Origin: an uncultured Clostridia bacterium
GTDB taxonomy: Bacteria; Bacillota; Clostridia; Oscillospirales; Acutalibacteraceae
Length of the DNA: 9,256 nt
Direction: 5' to 3'
Assembly (NCBI GenBank): GCA_947565265.1
Contig: CANOFK010000028.1
Span: 1 to 9,256 of the forward strand
Shown here: positions 6,258 through 9,256 of the stretch, piece by piece
How the letters are laid out: the number at the start of each line of letters is the position of its first letter
How positions within the stretch are numbered: the stretch's first letter is position 1
Notes under the pieces: model-generated
What the model saw: the letters and a program-made list of their open reading frames with translations, nothing else
What the model was told of the DNA's origin: nothing
Databases searched by the model: none
Translations under genes and position numbers: made by a program

Positions 6258-6605
6258 TCATCCCCCTGGGCCAGTTTTCGCCCCGGCCGCCAGGCATGGC
6301 GCAATGGCCCTTACCCGTAGCGGCCGGGTGGTCACAAACTCCGCAAGCGGTTCCATGGCGGTGCGGGGGTGGGGATAGCAGTCTTTCCCCAACGCCACAG
6401 GCTCATCCACCGCATAAAGCCAGCCCGCTTTCTGCCCGTTATGCCAGATACTCCCGTCATCCTCCGTACACAGCAGGGTAGGCTGATGGGAAAACGCCCT
6501 GGCCAGGGCCTGCCACTGGGTAATGGTGCTGCCCTCCCGGAGCACATCAAACGCCTTGTCCGAGCCATGATACCACACCCCGCCCGGATCCACTTCCAGT
6601 TTCAT
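6258..6605 (-). CDS. Hypothetical 115-residue protein downstream of tsaD (possibly ADP-ribosyltransferase-like)
   Basis: I do not recognise this gene as a named family. The best start is ATG 6603-6605, preceded by the SD-like AAGGGGG; a longer reading from TTG 6644 would start inside tsaD. The protein is soluble, with no signal peptide or membrane helix. It begins MKLEVDPGGVWYHGSDKAFDVL and continues with EGSTITQ (24-30), ALARAFSH (33-40), a Trp-rich middle (W54, W62) and a C-terminal strand RPLRVRAIAP (94-103). The order 'YHGS', then 'L-x-x-GS-x-x-T', then 'A-x-AFS' recalls the N-terminal half of small ADP-ribosyltransferase-fold proteins (KptA/Arr/DUF-type), but no complete catalytic triad can be assigned by eye. 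It starts 13 bp after the tsaD stop, so it is the last gene of that operon. Confidence 0.7.
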   Translation of the reverse strand: MKLEVDPGGVWYHGSDKAFDVLREGSTITQWQALARAFSHQPTLLCTEDDGSIWHNGQKAGWLYAVDEPVALGKDCYPHPRTAMEPLAEFVTTRPLRVRAIAPCLAAGAKTGPGG

Positions 6606-6618
6606 GCCCCTACCCCCT

Positions 6619-7626
6619 TTACAGGCTGATATCCCGCTGGGCAAAGGCGTTCAGTTCCATGCCGGCGGTGTGGCCGGCTAAAAACTCGTAATAGCCCTGG
6701 GCGGCGATCATCGCTGCATTGTCCCCGCATAGGTGCAGCGCCGGCACATACAGGGGCAGGCCGGTTTCCTGGCTTAGGGCGGCTAACTCCCGGCGCAGTA
6801 GCCGGTTGGCGGAAACCCCGCCTGCCGCTGCCAGTACCTTTGCCCCGGTTTCCTTGGCCGCCTGCCGGAAACTGCCGGCTAAGCAGTCCACCACTGCCTT
6901 GCGGTAAGAGGCGCACAAGTCGGGGACGCTGATATCTTCCCCCCGCTGGGCGGCATTGTGCAGCAGGTTCAACGCCGCGGTCTTTAGCCCTGAAAAGCTG
7001 AAATCCAGTGGTGAGCCCTCCACTTTTGGCTTTGGCAGGCGGTATGCCTCCGGGTTGCCGCCCTCAGCCAGCTTGTCCAGTTCCACCCCACCGGGGTATG
7101 GGATGCCCATGGCCCGCGCGGCTTTGTCAAAAGCCTCCCCGGCGGCGTCGTCCCGGGTGCGGGCCAGCACCCGCAGTTGGGTGTAATCCGCCACCTCCAC
7201 AATGTGGGAGTGCCCGCCGGACACCACCAGGCACAAAAATGGGGGTTCCAGCGCCGGGTGGCATAGGTAATTGGCGGCAATATGCCCCCGTAGGTGGTGC
7301 ACCGGCACCAGCGGCAGCCCTGCCGCCAGGGCCAACCCTTTGGCAAAGTTGACCCCCACCAGCAGCGCGCCGATTAACCCCGGCGCATAGGTAACGGCCA
7401 CCGCGTCTACCGCCCCCAGCGTAAGCCCAGCCTGGGACAGGGCCTGCTCGGTAACGCCCGTAATGGCCTCGCTGTGGCGGCGGGATGCAATCTCCGGCAC
7501 CACGCCCCCATATATCTTGTGTTCGTCGATCTGGCTGGCCACCACAGACGATAGCACCCGACGGCCATCCTCCACCAGCGCGGCGGCGGTTTCGTCGCAG
7601 GAGCTCTCAATACCCAAAACGATCAT
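6619..7626 (-). CDS. tsaD: tRNA N6-adenosine threonylcarbamoyltransferase
   Basis: A 335-residue ASKHA-fold enzyme of the Kae1/TsaD family. With TsaB and TsaE it transfers the threonylcarbamoyl group from TC-AMP to A37 of ANN-decoding tRNAs, forming t6A. Visible motifs are GIESSCDET (5-13), PEIASRRHSE (44-53), VHHLRGH (109-115) with metal ligands His111 and His115, VSGGHSHIV (135-143), EAFDKAARAMGIPYPGG (164-180), AAGGVSAN (267-274) and Asp302 in CGDN; H111, H115 and D302 match the positions known in E. coli TsaD within two residues. Length is typical and the gene appears intact and essential. Its ATG overlaps the rimI stop by 4 bp and an AAGGGGGAAG SD lies inside rimI. tsaB and tsaE, often in the same operon, are not in the window. 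Confidence 0.98.
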   Translation of the reverse strand: MIVLGIESSCDETAAALVEDGRRVLSSVVASQIDEHKIYGGVVPEIASRRHSEAITGVTEQALSQAGLTLGAVDAVAVTYAPGLIGALLVGVNFAKGLALAAGLPLVPVHHLRGHIAANYLCHPALEPPFLCLVVSGGHSHIVEVADYTQLRVLARTRDDAAGEAFDKAARAMGIPYPGGVELDKLAEGGNPEAYRLPKPKVEGSPLDFSFSGLKTAALNLLHNAAQRGEDISVPDLCASYRKAVVDCLAGSFRQAAKETGAKVLAAAGGVSANRLLRRELAALSQETGLPLYVPALHLCGDNAAMIAAQGYYEFLAGHTAGMELNAFAQRDISL

Positions 7627-8072
7627 ACTTCTTCCCCCTTCAGCCGCCGGGTCATCAGCAACGCGTCCTCAGCGGGCTTATCATAGTAATTTTTCCGCCG
7701 GCCCACCTGCACAAAGCCCAGGCCGGCGTAAAGCGCCACGGCAGGCTGATTGGAGGGCCGCACCTCCAGCGTGATAAACGCCCCGCCGTCCGCCTGTGCC
7801 CGGCCAATCAACCCAGACACCAGCGCCCGGCCCACGCCCTGGCGCCGGTATCCGGCAAATACCGCAATGTTATCAATATAGTATTCCCCGGCTGCAAAGC
7901 GCATCCCGCCGTAGCCCAAAAGCCGGCCTTCCTCCTGGGCAACCAGATAGACGGCCTGGGGGTTTTCCAGTTCCCCGGCCAAAGCCCCCCGGCTCCAGGG
8001 GGAAGAAAAGCACTGGCGTTCCAGTTCCGCGGCGGCGTCCAGGTGCCGGGCCTGCATGGGAACTATTTCCAT
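7623..8072 (-). CDS. rimI: Ribosomal protein S18-alanine N-acetyltransferase (GNAT)
   Basis: A 149-residue single-domain GNAT acetyltransferase predicted to acetylate the N-terminal Ala of ribosomal protein S18 and possibly other proteins, using acetyl-CoA. The acetyl-CoA loop RRQGVGRAL is at 76-84. The RimI signature TLEVRPSNQPAVALYAGLGF (101-120) places Glu103 and Tyr115 exactly at the catalytic positions described for E. coli RimI, and the C-terminal KNYYDKPAEDALLM (127-140) is typical. The ATG at 8072 has a GGGGGAGGG SD and overlaps the phosphatase gene by 10 bp; a second ATG five codons later is less likely. Neighbouring tsaD is the classic partner, which supports RimI over a generic GNAT. 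Confidence 0.95.
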   Translation of the reverse strand: MEIVPMQARHLDAAAELERQCFSSPWSRGALAGELENPQAVYLVAQEEGRLLGYGGMRFAAGEYYIDNIAVFAGYRRQGVGRALVSGLIGRAQADGGAFITLEVRPSNQPAVALYAGLGFVQVGRRKNYYDKPAEDALLMTRRLKGEEV

Positions 8073-8515
8073 CCGCCGCCCTCCCCCTGCCTAAAGGCCG
8101 CCGCCTTCCGGTAGAATTTTTCCAGTTCCGCCATAAGGTGATCCCGGCACCGGCGGTAGGCGTCCAGATCCCCGCCAAAGGGGTCTGCCACCGGTTCGGG
8201 CAGGTAGATGTTTCCCGGCGGCACGCCGGCCTGCTCTAAAATATAGGCGTGGGTGCTGGACATGGGGAAAAACAAATCCCAGGCCGGCAAAAGCCCCCGG
8301 CTCACCCGGCGGGCCCGGTGGCCGCCCAGGTCCACACCTACCTCCCGGCAGGCCAGCACGGCGTTTTCCGTAGCAGGCGCCCCTTCTACCGCTGCCAGCC
8401 CCGCGCTGCCGCATAAGGCGCCCCCGTCCCCTTCCCTCTCCAGCAGTTGGCGGAACAACCCCTCTGCCATGGGGCTGCGGCAAGTATTTCCCGTGCACAC
8501 AAACAGTATTTTCAT
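8063..8515 (-). CDS. Low-molecular-weight phosphatase, probable protein-arginine phosphatase (YwlE-like)
   Basis: A 150-residue cytosolic LMW-PTP-fold phosphatase. The P-loop is VCTGNTCRSPMAEG (6-19), with nucleophile Cys7 and Arg13; the general acid is Asp111 in VADPFGG (109-115). Residue 11 is Thr, which in Bacillus YwlE sets specificity for phosphoarginine, whereas true tyrosine phosphatases have Ile at this place. The likely job is therefore to remove McsB-type arginine phosphate marks, although mcsB is not in the window. The central DLFFPMSSTHAYIL (80-93) replaces the usual 'DLIL-TM' strand. The start is fixed by the conserved MKILFVCTGN opening even though the SD (GGGAAGGG, 8531-8538) is rather far, about 15 nt. 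It is the first gene of the minus-strand operon leading to rimI and tsaD. Confidence 0.92.
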   Translation of the reverse strand: MKILFVCTGNTCRSPMAEGLFRQLLEREGDGGALCGSAGLAAVEGAPATENAVLACREVGVDLGGHRARRVSRGLLPAWDLFFPMSSTHAYILEQAGVPPGNIYLPEPVADPFGGDLDAYRRCRDHLMAELEKFYRKAAAFRQGEGGGWK

Positions 8516-8563
8516 AGGCTGATTGAGATCCCTTCCCAGACGAATTCATGTAGCTACCTAAGA

Positions 8564-8592
8564 TTGTACCATATCCCGCCGGCTTTTTCCAG
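8564..8592 (-). promoter_or_regulatory. Extended -10 sigma-A promoter for the phosphatase-rimI-tsaD operon
   Basis: On the minus strand, TGGAAA (8592 to 8587) and TACAAT (8569 to 8564) are 17 bp apart, and the -10 box is preceded by TGG, an extended -10 (TGn). It lies about 50 bp ahead of the ATG at 8515. This is the only strong promoter I see for the four-gene operon. Confidence 0.65.
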
Positions 8593-8655
8593 ATTTTTAT
8601 AAACTATCCGCTTATCCGCCCCCCAGCCCGCGCGGCACGGGGGTGTAGGGATTTG

Positions 8656-8691
8656 AATAGCCCCCCACCTATATAGGCGGGGGGCTATTCG
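8656..8691 (-). terminator. Hairpin after the solute-binding protein gene, probable terminator without a clear U-tract
   Basis: GAATAGCCCCCC (8656-8667) and GGGGGGCTATTC (8680-8691) form a perfect 12-bp stem. The 12-nt loop contains the palindrome CCTATATAGG (8669-8678), which can form a small nested hairpin. It lies 22 bp after the solute-binding protein stop. On the minus strand it is followed by AAATCCC and not a T-run, so termination may be inefficient or the hairpin may act as an mRNA 3' stabiliser. The remainder of 8593-8655 holds nothing I can name. Confidence 0.55.
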
Positions 8692-8712
8692 GATGATTCC
8701 TATTTGTACGGC

Positions 8713-9185
8713 TTAGCCCTGTGCGGCCAGCCAGTCGTCTAGCTGCTCTTGCTTACACTTGATGATCTCGTCGATGCCGGCGTCGTGCAGCGCCTTTTGG
8801 AACACAGGCACGACCTCGTCGATGTCCACCACGCCGTTCATAAGGGGCGTGTAATACTGGGCGATCACATTGGCGCAGGCGGCAACCTGATCCGCTACAG
8901 GCTCCATGTCGCAGGTAAAGCCCAGGGCGATAGACCGCTTGGCGTTCTTGTTGCTCTCATAAATGCGCTCGTTGGCGTCCGGGGACTGGTCGAACCACAG
9001 GGGAACAATGGTACCGTTGGGCACCACGAAACTCTGGCCGCCGGTCCAGCCGGAGGTCTGCCCGTTCTCCCCATCCAGGTAAGCGGCAGCCCCGTTCTCG
9101 TCCAACTGGTAGGTAACGCCCTCTACGCCGTAGCTGAATATGGTAGCTACCTCCGGGTCGGTATACAGCAGGTTCAGCACCCGTA
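8713..9185 (-). CDS. C-terminal part of an ABC transporter sugar-binding lipoprotein (DUF3502-type), apparently interrupted upstream
   Basis: About 156 residues ending at TAA 8713-8715 match the C-terminal end of family 1 extracellular solute-binding proteins of the LipO/DUF3502 type: RVLNLLYTDPEVATIFSYGVEG, then a Gly- and Trp-containing middle, VPNGTIVPLWF, RSIALGFTCDMEPVADQVAA, IAQYYTPLMNGVVDIDEVVP and the close ending FQKALHDAGIDEIIKCKQEQLDDWLAA. Full-length members are about 500 residues, so only the last third is here. The protein would be an outer-surface lipoprotein binding an oligosaccharide for an ABC importer. The frame stays open to the window edge, but upstream of Arg-Val-Leu-Asn-Leu (about 9184) it encodes a Cys-rich, unrelated stretch containing SCNFFCRGLDI, so the gene is probably broken there. 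GTG 9180 is not a real start. Confidence 0.75.
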
Positions 9186-9256
9186 TGTCAAGCCCACGAC
9201 AAAAAAAATTACAACTTTTTTTGAGGATTTCCGGGCAGCCGCATAGCTGCCCGTAG
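9186..9256. mobile_element. Possible end of an insertion sequence or other mobile element (partial)
   Basis: At about 9186 coding similarity to the solute-binding protein stops. The plus-strand sequence changes to TGTCAAGCCCACGAC followed by an A8 tract (9201-9208), a T7 tract (9216-9222) and a perfect 8-bp inverted repeat CGGGCAGC (9232-9239) / GCTGCCCG (9246-9253) around a 6-nt loop. A 5'-TG terminus followed by AT-rich sequence is compatible with several IS families, but no transposase is visible because the window ends. The identity is inference; a contig-junction artefact is also possible. Confidence 0.4.

Noticed and set aside
8749..9246. Plus-strand frame of 165 codons antisense to the solute-binding protein
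   Set aside because: The minus strand carries an unmistakable DUF3502-type C-terminus; the plus-strand translation has no family features and extends into the putative mobile-element end.

Overview
The window is GC-rich, densely packed bacterial DNA. Gene overlaps of 1-10 bp, Shine-Dalgarno sites and gene content (NusG domain II protein, Gx-family transporter, anaerobic-type cobalamin genes, DUF3502-type sugar-binding protein, YwlE-like arginine phosphatase) suggest a gut Clostridia bacterium, probably Oscillospiraceae/Ruminococcaceae-like. This placement rests on gene content only.

Layout. (1) 1-1834, plus strand: the 3' part of a cytidylate-kinase-like gene, then apbE (FAD:protein FMN transferase), then a small membrane-anchored NusG domain II protein. 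The genes overlap by 4-8 bp and form one operon, ending at a strong hairpin terminator (1916-1955). (2) 1971-5193, minus strand: a compact late cobalamin block, transcribed cobD (threonine-phosphate decarboxylase), cobQ (cobyric acid synthase), cbiC (cobalt-precorrin-8 methylmutase), with 1- and 4-bp overlaps. These make cobyrinate, amidate cobyric acid a,c-diamide and supply the aminopropanol phosphate arm. (3) 5194-5604: an intergenic gap holding a 170-bp fold-back (MITE-like) element and the promoter, leader hairpin and RBS of the next gene. (4) 5605-6117, plus strand: a Gx transporter family membrane protein with its own terminator. (5) 6258-8515, minus strand: a four-gene operon of arginine phosphatase-like protein, rimI, tsaD and an unrecognised 115-residue protein, driven by an extended -10 promoter at 8564-8592. 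(6) 8656-9256, minus strand: the C-terminal part of an ABC-transporter sugar-binding lipoprotein followed by a hairpin. Family similarity stops near 9186, where an AT-rich, hairpin-bearing sequence begins that looks like the end of a mobile element.

Most of the window is housekeeping or metabolic. The parts worth a second look are the palindromic element between the cobalamin block and the Gx gene, the apparent break in the solute-binding protein gene, and the small protein coupled to tsaD, which may have an ADP-ribosyltransferase-like fold. I see no phage, CRISPR, toxin-antitoxin or defence locus, and no rRNA or tRNA gene.
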